A stretch of DNA of 39,774 nucleotides, from the NCBI GenBank assembly GCA_016793465.1, contig JAEUJW010000044.1, forward strand, positions 1 to 39,774. Reading direction: 5' to 3'. The notes under the pieces are model-generated. The model was not told where the DNA came from, did not search any database, and saw only the letters and a list, made by a program, of their open reading frames with translations. Below are positions 24,530 to 34,097 of the stretch, piece by piece; position 1 is the first letter of the stretch; each line of letters starts with the position of its first letter. Position numbers and translations under genes: made by a program. Source of the DNA: Myxococcales bacterium. Lineage in GTDB: Bacteria > Myxococcota > Polyangia > Nannocystales > Nannocystaceae.

Positions 24530-27500
24530 CGACCGCGGCCCTCGTGTTCGATCAGATCCTCCCGCGCTGGCGAGAGGTGCTGCCGTCCGACGTCCCGCGG
24601 CCTTATTTCGATCAGTACGTCGTCCGCAACCGCAGCATGCTGATCGACCTCATCGGCGCGTGGCTGGGGCGCCGCGAGGAGCGGCGGGCGATCAGCGCGC
24701 CGGAGTCGATGACCCCGGCGGCGCGGACCCGGCGAAACCTCGCGGCGATGCGACTCGTGGCGACCAAGCGGCCCGAGGATATGACCGCCGACGAGCGCCG
24801 TACCCTGCTCGGCTACAGCGGGTGGGGCGGACTCTCGATCGAAGGGGTCATGGACCAGTTCCCGCCCGGCCTCGTACCCAGCGACTTCGCCCTGGCACAC
24901 GAGTTTTTCACGCCGACCCCGATCACCAGGGAGGTCGCGGACCTCGTGTGCCCGCTCCTGCCGGAACTGGCCGGGTACGACGGCATCGTCCGGGGGTTCG
25001 AGCCGAGCGTGGGCATCGGCCGGTTTGTGCGGGAGTTCGGGCCGCCTCGTTGCCTCCTGACCGACCCGCGCTACAAGAGCATCCACTGGACCGCCGTCGA
25101 GCTGTCCGAAGTCAGCGCAAAGATGTTCGCGGCGATGCGGCCCGACGTCGACCTCTACGTGATGTCGCTCGAGCAGTGGATGAGCGAGCACGCCGCGCGC
25201 TACCAGGGGACGCTGAGCCTCATCGTCGCCAACCCGCCTTTCGGCGGGCGCGGCGAGTTCGCCCTGAAGGACAAGCACCCTGCCTACCAGGAGCCGAAGG
25301 CGTACGCGTATTTCATGCTTCGCTGCTCGGACCTGCTCGTGCCGCGTGGGGTCGCAGTCTTCATCATCCCCGCCGGGTACCTCACCGGCACGCAGAACCG
25401 AAAGCTGCGCGAGCGGATGCTGCTTCGCCATCACCTCGAGGTCGCGTTCCGCCTGCCGAGCGAGTCGTCCCGCGGCAAGGACCTGTTCCCGGGCGCCCGC
25501 AACGTGGTCGACGTGCTCGTGTGGCGCGCCCGCGGCGGCGAGCTCGGCGCGGTCGACGAGGCCGACCAGTACATCCTCGAGGGGCGCTACTTCGACGAGC
25601 ACCCGGACCACATCCTCGGCACCGAGATCAAGGTCGACCCCGCGCAGAAGAACAAGCGCGACCGGTACCGGGTCGTCGGCGACTTCACGGGGTTCCCCGC
25701 CTACACCCCGCGGACGGCCTGCCGGACCTGCGCGTTGCACGACCTCCCGACGCTCACGGCGGTCCAGGTGGAGAGCGTCGTGCGCGACCTGGGCGACGAC
25801 GCCGAGGACGCGGAGGGCGACCTCCGCCACGCGCTGGCACTGGGCCGCCGGGTCGACCGTTACCTCGCGCTCGTCGCCGCCGAGAACACGAAGGCGATCA
25901 ACCTCTGGTCCGAGCTTCACGAGGCGCTACGGAGCTTCAAGCGCCTCCCAACGCTCCACGCCCAGGAAGGCAACCCGTGGCGCTGGCCGGAGCTGCAACA
26001 TCTGGCGAAGCGCAAGCCCGCCGCCGCGCGCCTGCTGGCGGCGTACCAGCGGACCGGCGAGCTCGCTCCGAGCGTCGCCACGGCGCCGAACATCCAGCCG
26101 AAGTACCGCGCCCGGCCGGACGACGTGCTCGCCCAGGCCGAGCACCTGCATCGAGCGAAGCGACGCCTCAACACCACCGAATTGCTCGCGTTCCACCGCG
26201 AGCAGGGCGGCCGCATGGACGCCCGCACGGCGCTCGCCGCCGTCCTCGGCGCCGGCTGGTGCCTCGACGGCGAGGGCTGGGACGAGCTCGTGCCCGGGGC
26301 CGACTACGTCACCGGCCGCCTGTGGCCGCGATACGACCTCGCCGCCGCGCGCGCGGCGAGCGACCCACAGGCGGCGCGTCAGCTCCAGCGACTCCAGACG
26401 GCGATGAACCTGGCTGTCTTCGAGGACATCCGCGACGTCTCGCCCCGCCAGGGCTGGGTGCCGCTCGACCTCGTGTCGACCTGGCTCGGCGAGGGGCCCA
26501 ACCGCGAGTACGGTCCGGCCCCGCTCGTCCGCGAGGGCGGCATCGTGCACCCGGCCGGCGCCCGCTACGGCGCCATCGGTCGCACCGACGCGCTCACACC
26601 CGACGCGCTGTGGTTCATCGGCTGGGTGAACCACGACGCGAAGCTCTTTAAACCGAAGCTCGAGGACGACGCCGTCAAGGCGCTCATCGCCGAGGAGGAG
26701 GCCGCGACCGGAAGGCCCTGGCGGCTCGAAAAGGACGACCCGAACGAGAGGGACAAGGAGCGCGACGAGGACGACGAAGACGACGACGCGGACGACGACG
26801 ACGACGACCCGAACCTCGGCGAGCTCCGCCTCCTGCTCGGGCGCCGCTGGGACCGTCAGTTCGCCGCCTGGGTCGCCGCGAGCGCGGCGCGCCGGGTCGC
26901 CGTCACGGACGCGTACAACCGGGCCTTCCGCGGCACGGTGATCCCGAAGTTCGAGGCGAGCACGCTGGAGATCGCCCGCTGGAACGAGCACGGCCCCCAA
27001 TTAAAGGCCCATCAGATCGCCGGGGCGCTGCGGATCAACCACTTCGGGTTCGGCCTCGTCGCGTTCGACGTCGGGGTCGGCAAGTCGTTCACCGCCATCG
27101 CCGGGGTGGCGCTCGCTCGCCAGGAGGGCCGCGTCCGCCGGCCCGTGTTCCTCGTGCCCTCGTCGCTCGTGTGGCAGTGGTACGACAACTTCATGTGCGT
27201 GCTCCCGGACTACCGGGTGGCCGTGATCGGGAGCAAGCGCAAGCAGCTCACCCGCGGGAAGAACCGCGGCCAGATCACCTCCGAGCCCGACACCCCCGAG
27301 GAGCGCGCCGAGAAGTGGACCGCGCTGCAGGCGGGCCTCCTCGACGTAGTGATCCTCAGCTACGACGCGCTCGGCCGGACCAAGATGAACGAGGAGGCGC
27401 TCGTGGAGTACGTCGAGAAGATCGGCGCCATTCAGCGGCAGGTCGCGCTCCGCCAGCGAAACGCCAGGAAGAAGGCCCAGAGCAAGCTGTCCGAGCGCGA

Positions 27501-30500
27501 GAAGGCGATCCTTAACCACGGCGTGCGTGCGTTCATCGAGCAACAGATCGAGCTGCCGCCGGATCGCAAGTACGACCCGGGCATTGCCTGGGACGAGATC
27601 GGCATCGACATGCTCGTCGTGGACGAGGCCGCCGCCTTTAAGAACAGCTACAAGCCCGAGCCCCGCGAGCACGGCATGCCGAAATACATGGGCAGCAGCC
27701 GCGGCAGCAGCAAGCGGGCGTGGCAGCTCGACTTTCGCGCCGCTGCCGTCCGGCGTCACACCAAGGGCACGGGCATCGTGCTCCTGACCGCGACCCCGGC
27801 GAAGAACTCGCCGCTCGAGTTTTACAACCTGATCCAGCTCATGGACCCGTGGGCGTTCTCCGGTCGCGGCCTCATGGACCCGGAGCAGTTCATCGATCGC
27901 TTCCTGCAGATCGAGAGCCGGCAGATCATCGACGTCACGCTCCGGCCGGCGACGCGCTCGGTGGTCGCGGGGTTTAAAAATCTGGACGACCTCCGGACGA
28001 TCATCCACACGTACGGCGAGTTCCGCAGCGCGGAGCAGGTGCACCTGAAGATCCCCGAGCCGCGCAGCGAGCTCGTCCGCGTGTCGATGAACGCGGAGCA
28101 GGAGCACCTGTACGGCCGCCTCGTCCGGAAGATCAACGACCTGCTCGCGGAGCCCGGCTTCATGGGCGGGCGGAGCAAGATCCTGGGCCTCCTGGTACGG
28201 CTCTCCGTCGTCGCGCTGCACCCGGAGCTGGACGGCGGCGTGGAGTACGACGAGGCCCTCTCCAGCGTCGACCCGGACGCCTACGCGGCGCCGAAGCTGC
28301 TGGCCTGCGCCGACCGGATCGCCGCGAGCGCCGGCTGCGGTCATATCGTGTTCTGCGAACCGACCGCCGTGCACCTGTGGCTGCGCGAGGTCCTCGTCGC
28401 CAGGGGCATCCCGAGGGAGACGATCGCGATCCTCAACGCGATCGAGACCACGCCCGCGCAGCGCAATCGCATCGCCCGCGAGTTCAACGGCGTCGCCGCC
28501 GAGGCACCCGCCGGGGGCGCGTGCCAGGCGGCGACGACCGAGTACACCCGTCCCCGCTACAACGTCATCATCGCCAACTCGGTCGCCAACGAGGGCCTCG
28601 ACTTGCAGCGGCGCACCTGCGCGATGCATCACCTCGATCTGCCGTGGACGTCGGCCGACCTCGAGCAACGTAACGGGCGCGGCGTCCGCCAGGGCAACGA
28701 GCTCGACGTCGTTCAAATTTACTACTACCTGACCGACCGCTCGATGGACTGGTTCCGGTACTCGACCATCCAGGGGAAGCGCGCGTGGTTGTCGGCGGTC
28801 CTCGAGAGCCAGGCGCGCGACACCAGCAACCCTGGTGCCCAGCAGAACCTGTCCGACGAGGACATCCTGATGATGATCTCCCGCGACCCCGAGGCGACCC
28901 GGGCCGCGCTCGAGCGGCGCCGGGCGGCGGCGCAGGCCATCGCCAATGCGAAGATCGCCCGCGAGGCGGCGAACCTGCTCATCCAGGCCAGCGCCAGGTT
29001 TCGCGACGCACGCGACACCGCGGACCCGGAGAAGGCCGCCCGCCTGCGCGGCGAGGGCGACGTTCGACTGAAGGACATCCGGCGCGTCGACGTGGCCGCG
29101 TGGCCGTGGGGCAAGTGGGCCGACCACGCGCGCGAGGTCGAGGTGCTGGTCGCGTCGGCCGACGCGGCCCCGGTGTTCGAGGGCCTCCGCGTCGGCCAGG
29201 GGCCGCCCGCGGAGCGCCGCTTCCTCGAGTTCGGCCGCGTCGTGGAGGGCGAGCGCGGCGTGGAGATCGGCAAGCGGGACCACGGCGCGCCGCTCTGGCA
29301 GTTGCTCGACACGACTGACGTCCGGGACCTGCGCCTCGAGCCCGCCGAGCTCGACGCGGGCAGCGAGTGGCCCGCGGAGGACGAGGCGGATCTGCTCACG
29401 GCCCTGCAGTCGCACATCACCCGGACGCTCGTGGACGGGGCGCCGCTCTCGGCGCTGCAGTGGCGCGGTGCGAGCGACGCGTGGCTCTCGCGGTGGTGGC
29501 CGCGCGTCGAGCCGCAGATCCGCGGGGCGCTCGCGACCCGCCCCGAGCGGCCCGACTCGCCACTCGTGCGCACGAAGGAGGACGACGCGGATGAGCCGCG
29601 GTACCCGCTCGTCGTCGGCGACAGGCTGCTGCTCGCCGCCGGCCCGGCGCTCCGCCGCGGTGAGCTCATCGCGCCGACGCTCGCGGGGTGGCGGCGGTAC
29701 CTCCAGCTCGCGCCGCCCAGCGGTTTGAGGCGCGGCGAGCTGCGCGAGGTCGCCGCCCACTACTGGGAGCGGCCGCTACCCCGGGGCCTCGCTCTGGCCG
29801 CCGGCGACACCGCAGGTGACGTCGACGTCGCCCCCGTTCGACGCGTCGAGGCGCTCCTGCCCGCGCCGGCCGCACCGATCCCCGCCCGGCAGGTCCCGCT
29901 CACCTGGGCCGACAAGGTCATCGCACGGTTTAATCAGGCGCCTGGCTACACGCTGCGGCTCGTCCGCCGTAGCGGGCAGGATCAGCACGTGTTCGCCGTC
30001 GAACGTGAGGGCCGAGCAGACGATGTTGTCGCGTCGATCGACGTCGCCGCGAGCGAAGTCGAGGATGTGCGCTGGCTGGACCCCCGGGTGCGGAGCGCCG
30101 AGCAGACGGACATCGTCGACCGCCTGGCGGGCATCCTCGCGGACCTGCAGGCCGAGGAGTCGGCCGCGGAGGAAGATCCGCCGCCGGACGCGGGGTCGCT
30201 GGACCCGCTCATCCGCATGCTGGAGCGGATAGGCGGCGAACGGCTCGGCATGGACGTGAGGCGCACACTGCGCGGCGCAAGCACGCAGACCCTGGGCAAG
30301 CTGTCGGCGGAGCTGCAGGATCTGTCGGTCCCGACCACCGAGTCCCCCGCGTCGATCGCGGAATGGCTCCGTGAGATCGGCCTGTTCGACGCCGCCGAGG
30401 TGCTCGAGGATCCGGCGAAGCTCGCCTACAGCTCGATCTCCGCGCTCCTGGATGAGCTCTGGTCGGCGATCGATGGCGACATCCCCCTGGCCCAGATCCA

Positions 30501-31095
30501 GCGCAAGGGCGGGGCCGCGATCGTCACCGCGGACGCGATCCGCAACACCCTGGAGGTCGGGGACTACGTGCTCGTGCGCGAGGACGGGAAGGATAGGCGG
30601 TATCGGCTCCGTCGCGTCCCGGTCCAGACCTCGGAGTGCGATCGGGAGAGCTGCACCCTCACCGAGCGCGGGGCGAGACTCACGCGCGGGACGGACGTCT
30701 ACCTCGATCGGCGCGACGAGCCGTTCATCACGGTGCTGCACGACCGCGTCGGGAGCCTCGAGGACACGCTGAGGCGGGCGCCGGCTCTCCTGGCCGACGT
30801 CCGGAGCCTCCTCGTCCTCACGGGCGCGCTGGTCGACACCCAGCGCTGTCAGGGCAAGGAGCAGGCCGCCGCGTTGCGGGCGTTCGAGCAGGCCAAGGCG
30901 TACCACGACGCCGCGCGGCGCCTGCTGATCGAGGGCAAGACCGCTGTCGCGGCCGAGCGCATTCACAACGCGATGCGGCGGATCACAACGGCCGCGGCGC
31001 ACATCGCCCAGAACTGCGCCGCCGGGCAACAGGACATCGTACCCGCCACGCTGCCGGTCACGCCGGACGACGCGGCGACGCTGGAGGAGGTGTAG
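24526..31095 (+). CDS. Giant N6-adenine methyltransferase-helicase, DarB-like (2,189 aa)
   Basis: A two-enzyme protein related in layout to phage P1 DarB and to the large plasmid/ICE methylase-SNF2 fusions, which protect incoming DNA from restriction. Methyltransferase half: hallmark YSGWGG (97-102), SAM-binding FEPSVGIG (158-165) and catalytic NPPF (236-239). After an acidic linker (~746-762, mainly Asp) comes the superfamily 2 helicase: Walker A GVGKS (850-854), DEAA (1033-1036) at the DEAH position, TATP (1088-1091) and QRNGRGVRQ (1381-1389). Residues ~1400-2189 are unrecognised. ATG 24526 (MTTAALVFDQ) is coupled to the previous stop; the frame opens nine codons earlier. In P1 the protein is packaged and injected; a virion role here is inference. 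It is the largest gene of the element. Confidence 0.9.
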   Translation: MTTAALVFDQILPRWREVLPSDVPRPYFDQYVVRNRSMLIDLIGAWLGRREERRAISAPESMTPAARTRRNLAAMRLVATKRPEDMTADERRTLLGYSGWGGLSIEGVMDQFPPGLVPSDFALAHEFFTPTPITREVADLVCPLLPELAGYDGIVRGFEPSVGIGRFVREFGPPRCLLTDPRYKSIHWTAVELSEVSAKMFAAMRPDVDLYVMSLEQWMSEHAARYQGTLSLIVANPPFGGRGEFALKDKHPAYQEPKAYAYFMLRCSDLLVPRGVAVFIIPAGYLTGTQNRKLRERMLLRHHLEVAFRLPSESSRGKDLFPGARNVVDVLVWRARGGELGAVDEADQYILEGRYFDEHPDHILGTEIKVDPAQKNKRDRYRVVGDFTGFPAYTPRTACRTCALHDLPTLTAVQVESVVRDLGDDAEDAEGDLRHALALGRRVDRYLALVAAENTKAINLWSELHEALRSFKRLPTLHAQEGNPWRWPELQHLAKRKPAAARLLAAYQRTGELAPSVATAPNIQPKYRARPDDVLAQAEHLHRAKRRLNTTELLAFHREQGGRMDARTALAAVLGAGWCLDGEGWDELVPGADYVTGRLWPRYDLAAARAASDPQAARQLQRLQTAMNLAVFEDIRDVSPRQGWVPLDLVSTWLGEGPNREYGPAPLVREGGIVHPAGARYGAIGRTDALTPDALWFIGWVNHDAKLFKPKLEDDAVKALIAEEEAATGRPWRLEKDDPNERDKERDEDDEDDDADDDDDDPNLGELRLLLGRRWDRQFAAWVAASAARRVAVTDAYNRAFRGTVIPKFEASTLEIARWNEHGPQLKAHQIAGALRINHFGFGLVAFDVGVGKSFTAIAGVALARQEGRVRRPVFLVPSSLVWQWYDNFMCVLPDYRVAVIGSKRKQLTRGKNRGQITSEPDTPEERAEKWTALQAGLLDVVILSYDALGRTKMNEEALVEYVEKIGAIQRQVALRQRNARKKAQSKLSEREKAILNHGVRAFIEQQIELPPDRKYDPGIAWDEIGIDMLVVDEAAAFKNSYKPEPREHGMPKYMGSSRGSSKRAWQLDFRAAAVRRHTKGTGIVLLTATPAKNSPLEFYNLIQLMDPWAFSGRGLMDPEQFIDRFLQIESRQIIDVTLRPATRSVVAGFKNLDDLRTIIHTYGEFRSAEQVHLKIPEPRSELVRVSMNAEQEHLYGRLVRKINDLLAEPGFMGGRSKILGLLVRLSVVALHPELDGGVEYDEALSSVDPDAYAAPKLLACADRIAASAGCGHIVFCEPTAVHLWLREVLVARGIPRETIAILNAIETTPAQRNRIAREFNGVAAEAPAGGACQAATTEYTRPRYNVIIANSVANEGLDLQRRTCAMHHLDLPWTSADLEQRNGRGVRQGNELDVVQIYYYLTDRSMDWFRYSTIQGKRAWLSAVLESQARDTSNPGAQQNLSDEDILMMISRDPEATRAALERRRAAAQAIANAKIAREAANLLIQASARFRDARDTADPEKAARLRGEGDVRLKDIRRVDVAAWPWGKWADHAREVEVLVASADAAPVFEGLRVGQGPPAERRFLEFGRVVEGERGVEIGKRDHGAPLWQLLDTTDVRDLRLEPAELDAGSEWPAEDEADLLTALQSHITRTLVDGAPLSALQWRGASDAWLSRWWPRVEPQIRGALATRPERPDSPLVRTKEDDADEPRYPLVVGDRLLLAAGPALRRGELIAPTLAGWRRYLQLAPPSGLRRGELREVAAHYWERPLPRGLALAAGDTAGDVDVAPVRRVEALLPAPAAPIPARQVPLTWADKVIARFNQAPGYTLRLVRRSGQDQHVFAVEREGRADDVVASIDVAASEVEDVRWLDPRVRSAEQTDIVDRLAGILADLQAEESAAEEDPPPDAGSLDPLIRMLERIGGERLGMDVRRTLRGASTQTLGKLSAELQDLSVPTTESPASIAEWLREIGLFDAAEVLEDPAKLAYSSISALLDELWSAIDGDIPLAQIQRKGGAAIVTADAIRNTLEVGDYVLVREDGKDRRYRLRRVPVQTSECDRESCTLTERGARLTRGTDVYLDRRDEPFITVLHDRVGSLEDTLRRAPALLADVRSLLVLTGALVDTQRCQGKEQAAALRAFEQAKAYHDAARRLLIEGKTAVAAERIHNAMRRITTAAAHIAQNCAAGQQDIVPATLPVTPDDAATLEEV

Positions 31096-31097
31096 TC

Positions 31098-31994
31098 ATG
31101 GCGAGGAGTCCGGAGTGGGAGAAGGTGCCGATGGCCGAGGGCGGCGCGGACCCCCTGTGGCCCATGCCCGACGTGACGCCGAAGTTCGCGACGTGGAGCC
31201 TCGGCGGCGGTCGCCCGGACGGCTGCACGCTGGAGACCTGTCAGCGCTGGCACGCCGGGGTCGACCTGCAGCGGGCCCCCGACAAGGCCCTGGTCGTCGC
31301 CCCCGAGGACGGCACGATCGCCGGGCTCGACAAGGGCTGGACCGAGGGCACGAAGGCGATCTTCTTCGTCACCGACTCGGGCCTCTTCCTCGTGCTCGGC
31401 GGCGTCATCGCTGGGTCGCACAAGGAGTGGAGCCGCAAGACCGGCGACAAAATTAAACGCGGCGGCGAGCTCGGGCGCATCGTCGGCAGCTACGGCATGC
31501 TGCACTTTGAGACCTACGCGGCGGGGCCGGGCCGCACCGCGAACTCCCGCTGGTGGAAGGACGACCCGCCGCCCGAGGGCCTCCGCAACCCGGCGAACTA
31601 CGTCCAGCGCATGGTCGGGCAGAACGCCTCGCTCCTGCAGACGCGCCAGCGCCTCCAGGCGCTCGCCGACCTCGGCTACTACGCTGGCGACGTCGGCGCG
31701 GCGTGGGGCCCCGCGGCGATCGAGGCCCTCAAGAAGGCCCAGGCCGCGCTCGGTGTCGAGGTCGATGGCAAGTGGGGCCCGAACACCGAGGACGCGATCC
31801 TCGCGGCCCTCCAAAAAGGGCCGTGCGACTCGCTCGAGGACTGCAGCACGGGCGACGCGGCCCCCTCGAGCGACGCTCTCAGGCCGCTGCGGATCGTCGG
31901 CGGGGTCGTGGCGGGGCTCACCCTCGCGGGCCTCACCGCCGCGGTGGTGGTGTCGATGCGCCGCCCGGCCGAGGAGGTGCGCCGTGGAGATTAA
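31098..31994 (+). CDS. M23-type peptidase with peptidoglycan-binding domain and membrane anchor (298 aa)
   Basis: Probable cleavage of peptidoglycan cross-links. Residues ~25-145 are the LytM/M23 domain: HAGVDL (zinc ligands His52 and Asp56) and MLHFE (zinc ligand His136). In most M23 enzymes the last motif is HLHFE; here the first His is Met134, so catalysis may be altered. Residues 182-239 form a PG_binding_1 domain (TRQRLQALADLGYYAGDVG, then AAWGPAAIEALKKAQAALG). A C-terminal membrane helix (IVGGVVAGLTLAGLTAAVVV, ~266-286) anchors it. The start is two bases after the giant gene. Its C-terminal anchor is unusual for a released lysin and fits a particle-membrane or host-membrane protein. Confidence 0.87.
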   Translation: MARSPEWEKVPMAEGGADPLWPMPDVTPKFATWSLGGGRPDGCTLETCQRWHAGVDLQRAPDKALVVAPEDGTIAGLDKGWTEGTKAIFFVTDSGLFLVLGGVIAGSHKEWSRKTGDKIKRGGELGRIVGSYGMLHFETYAAGPGRTANSRWWKDDPPPEGLRNPANYVQRMVGQNASLLQTRQRLQALADLGYYAGDVGAAWGPAAIEALKKAQAALGVEVDGKWGPNTEDAILAALQKGPCDSLEDCSTGDAAPSSDALRPLRIVGGVVAGLTLAGLTAAVVVSMRRPAEEVRRGD

Positions 31995-32262
31995 CTTCGC
32001 CAACGCCGGCTCGATGCAGCTCGACGCCCTGGTCATGGCCCGCGGCGAGTACTGCGTGGAGGTCGTGGAGCCCGGCGAGTGCGTGGCGTTCGTGCTCGTG
32101 CGCGGGTGCCTGCAGATCACCAGGCAGAAATCGGGCGAGCCCGCGGCCTATTGCCTGCACACGACGCCGCGGGCGCCGCTGCTGATCATCAACCCCGGTA
32201 CATACACCGTCGTCGCGGAGCGGTCCGCGCTCGGTCTGCGCGGCACTCGTCGCCGCCGATGA
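31984..32262 (+). CDS. Small hypothetical protein, beta-rich (92 aa)
   Basis: GTG 31984 overlaps the peptidase stop and has GGAGGTG seven bases upstream. The protein (EINFANAGSMQLDALVMARG) has three or four Cys and a mainly beta pattern (YCVEVVEPGECVAFVLVRGC). No family recognised. Confidence 0.72.
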   Translation: MEINFANAGSMQLDALVMARGEYCVEVVEPGECVAFVLVRGCLQITRQKSGEPAAYCLHTTPRAPLLIINPGTYTVVAERSALGLRGTRRRR

Positions 32263-32273
32263 AAGGACGCGTC

Positions 32274-34097
32274 ATGTTCGAGAACCATTTCTTCGGTTCG
32301 CGGGACTTCCTCGAGCAACTGCGCGGGAACGTGCTCGACTGGAATGAGAGTCGCTTGAGACGGCGCGCCATGTACGCGAAGCAGGCCGCGCCTGCGTCAT
32401 CAGCCGCGACGATGCAGGCCGTCCACGCGCCGAGGGCCGCCCCTGCGGGGCACACCCCGGGGCCCACGGATGGGCTCGTGCTGGTGTGCTATCGGCACGA
32501 GCAGGGCCAGTTCGTCCCGGTGTACGCCCATGCCGCGGACATCCAGGCCGCGGCGTCGCCAACGAGCGCGCCGCCGGCTGGCGACTGCGCGCGGGGCCCG
32601 GAGGCTGCGCCTCCCGCGGCCGCCGAACCCGCGTCACCGCCGCCAGAGGCCGCGCCGGCAAAAGTCACCACCGCCGTGCCGCCGCCGGACTTCTCCGCGG
32701 AGTCCGTCAAGGCGAGCTCGCCGCCCCAGCAGCTCGCGAGGCAGGCGCCAATGATCGACCTGCCGCCCCCGGAGCGACCGCCGCTCATGCGTGCGTCGGA
32801 GGAGAAGGCCGAGGAGATCGAGCGACTCCTCGCGGCACACCGCACCGCCATGGAGGCCGCAGAGGCGCGCCACACCACGGCGGTGCAGGGGATCCTCGCC
32901 GGGCACCGCTCCGACATGGAGGCCGCGGAGACGCGCCACAAGACGGCCGTGCAGGAGATCCTCGAGGCCTTGGAGGCGCGCCAGTCCGCCGCGGTAAAGA
33001 GCGCCCTCACGGAGCACATGCAATCGATCTCCGAACTGATCGCGTCACGCCTCAAGCCTGCTGTCGAGCCAGCGAGGCCCGACGCGGACGCCCTGGCGTT
33101 CGCCCAGCTCCGTGCGCTCCTGACCGAGCAGGCCGGCGTCATGAAGGACGAGCATGACAAGACGACCAGCGCGCTCAGGGACATCGGTGAGGTGATCGCC
33201 AACCTGGGAGCGATCGTCAGCGGCGTCTCGGTCGCTGTCGCGGAGCAGAGGACACCGACGTTCCCTCCGCCGCGGCGGACCCAGGCTCAGGGTGAAGGTG
33301 CTCAGCATACCCCCATGCCCAAGGCAGCGTCGCCCGTGGTCACGACCCCGACACCACCACCCAGCGAGCGCATCCCGGCACACGGGACAACATCGATCCT
33401 CGCGGTCGCTCAGCCCCCACGCTTGCAGCCGGCGGCGACTCCGAGCGTCACGGCGCCGACCACCGGACCTGCGACGGCGTCCGCCGTGCCCGCGCAGCCG
33501 GCACCCGTCGAGGCCTCCGCACCGGCAACCCCCGCGCTCGCGCAGCCGACACCAGCCGTCCAGCCCACGCCTGAGATCGCCGTGCCCGCGCCGCCGGTAA
33601 CTGCCGTCCAGCCCGCATCGACCGTCATGCCCACGCAGTCGACACCCGCACCGACTGCCGCTCCTGTGACCACCACGCCCACGCAGCCGGAGGCGCAGCC
33701 GACACCCGCACCGACTGCCGCTCCGGTGACCACCGCACCGCCGCAGCCGGCGGCCACTCCTCAAGCCTCGTCGCCCGCGACTCCATCACCACCGCCGCAG
33801 GTGGCCACTCCAACGAGGCCGCTCACCGTCGTCCGCGAATCCGAGCCGATTCGCGGTGCTCCGCCTCCCGTTCATCGCACCACTTCGGCGAGAACCAGCC
33901 CGTCGTCGGTGACCGCTTCGCTCGAGCACATCTTTGCCACTGGGCCGCAAGTCACGGCCTCGGCCTCGCCGACGCCGCGTCAGCGCCGCGAGGCGGAGGA
34001 GGCCCGCGAGCGTGACCACATCCGCGATCTTGTCGATGACGTCCCCGACGATGAGCTCGCGGACGTGCAGGACGAAGACGAGGCTTCCCATGTCTGA
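32274..34097 (+). CDS. Coiled-coil protein with Pro/Ala/Thr spacer (607 aa)
   Basis: The ATG at 32274 (MFENHFFGSRDFLEQLRGNV) follows AAAGGA. Residues ~173-262 form a coiled coil with two 22-residue repeats (H R..MEAAE.RH.TAVQ.IL, coded at 32832-32963). Residues ~330-545 are a long TP/AP/QPTP run with a 60-bp internal repeat, followed by a short folded part and an acidic end. A Gln-rich alpha/beta piece lies near 60-90. Looks like a rod or tether in a particle. The stop is overlapped by the next gene. Confidence 0.72.
   Translation: MFENHFFGSRDFLEQLRGNVLDWNESRLRRRAMYAKQAAPASSAATMQAVHAPRAAPAGHTPGPTDGLVLVCYRHEQGQFVPVYAHAADIQAAASPTSAPPAGDCARGPEAAPPAAAEPASPPPEAAPAKVTTAVPPPDFSAESVKASSPPQQLARQAPMIDLPPPERPPLMRASEEKAEEIERLLAAHRTAMEAAEARHTTAVQGILAGHRSDMEAAETRHKTAVQEILEALEARQSAAVKSALTEHMQSISELIASRLKPAVEPARPDADALAFAQLRALLTEQAGVMKDEHDKTTSALRDIGEVIANLGAIVSGVSVAVAEQRTPTFPPPRRTQAQGEGAQHTPMPKAASPVVTTPTPPPSERIPAHGTTSILAVAQPPRLQPAATPSVTAPTTGPATASAVPAQPAPVEASAPATPALAQPTPAVQPTPEIAVPAPPVTAVQPASTVMPTQSTPAPTAAPVTTTPTQPEAQPTPAPTAAPVTTAPPQPAATPQASSPATPSPPPQVATPTRPLTVVRESEPIRGAPPPVHRTTSARTSPSSVTASLEHIFATGPQVTASASPTPRQRREAEEARERDHIRDLVDDVPDDELADVQDEDEASHV
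32832..32963. repeat. Two tandem 66-bp coding units (coiled-coil repeat)
   Basis: Units 32832-32897 and 32898-32963 encode two similar 22-residue helices, pattern AHR..MEAAE.RH.TAVQ.IL, indicating gene-internal duplication. Confidence 0.7.
33640..33732. repeat. 33-bp direct repeats 60 bp apart in the Pro/Thr spacer
   Basis: The stretch starting CGACACCCGCACCGACTGCC occurs at 33640-33672 and 33700-33732 with one base change. Coding, in the TP-rich region. Confidence 0.6.

Noticed and set aside
27001..29760. 919-residue minus-strand frame opposite the giant gene
   Set aside because: Antisense shadow of the helicase region, with no own motif and biased composition.
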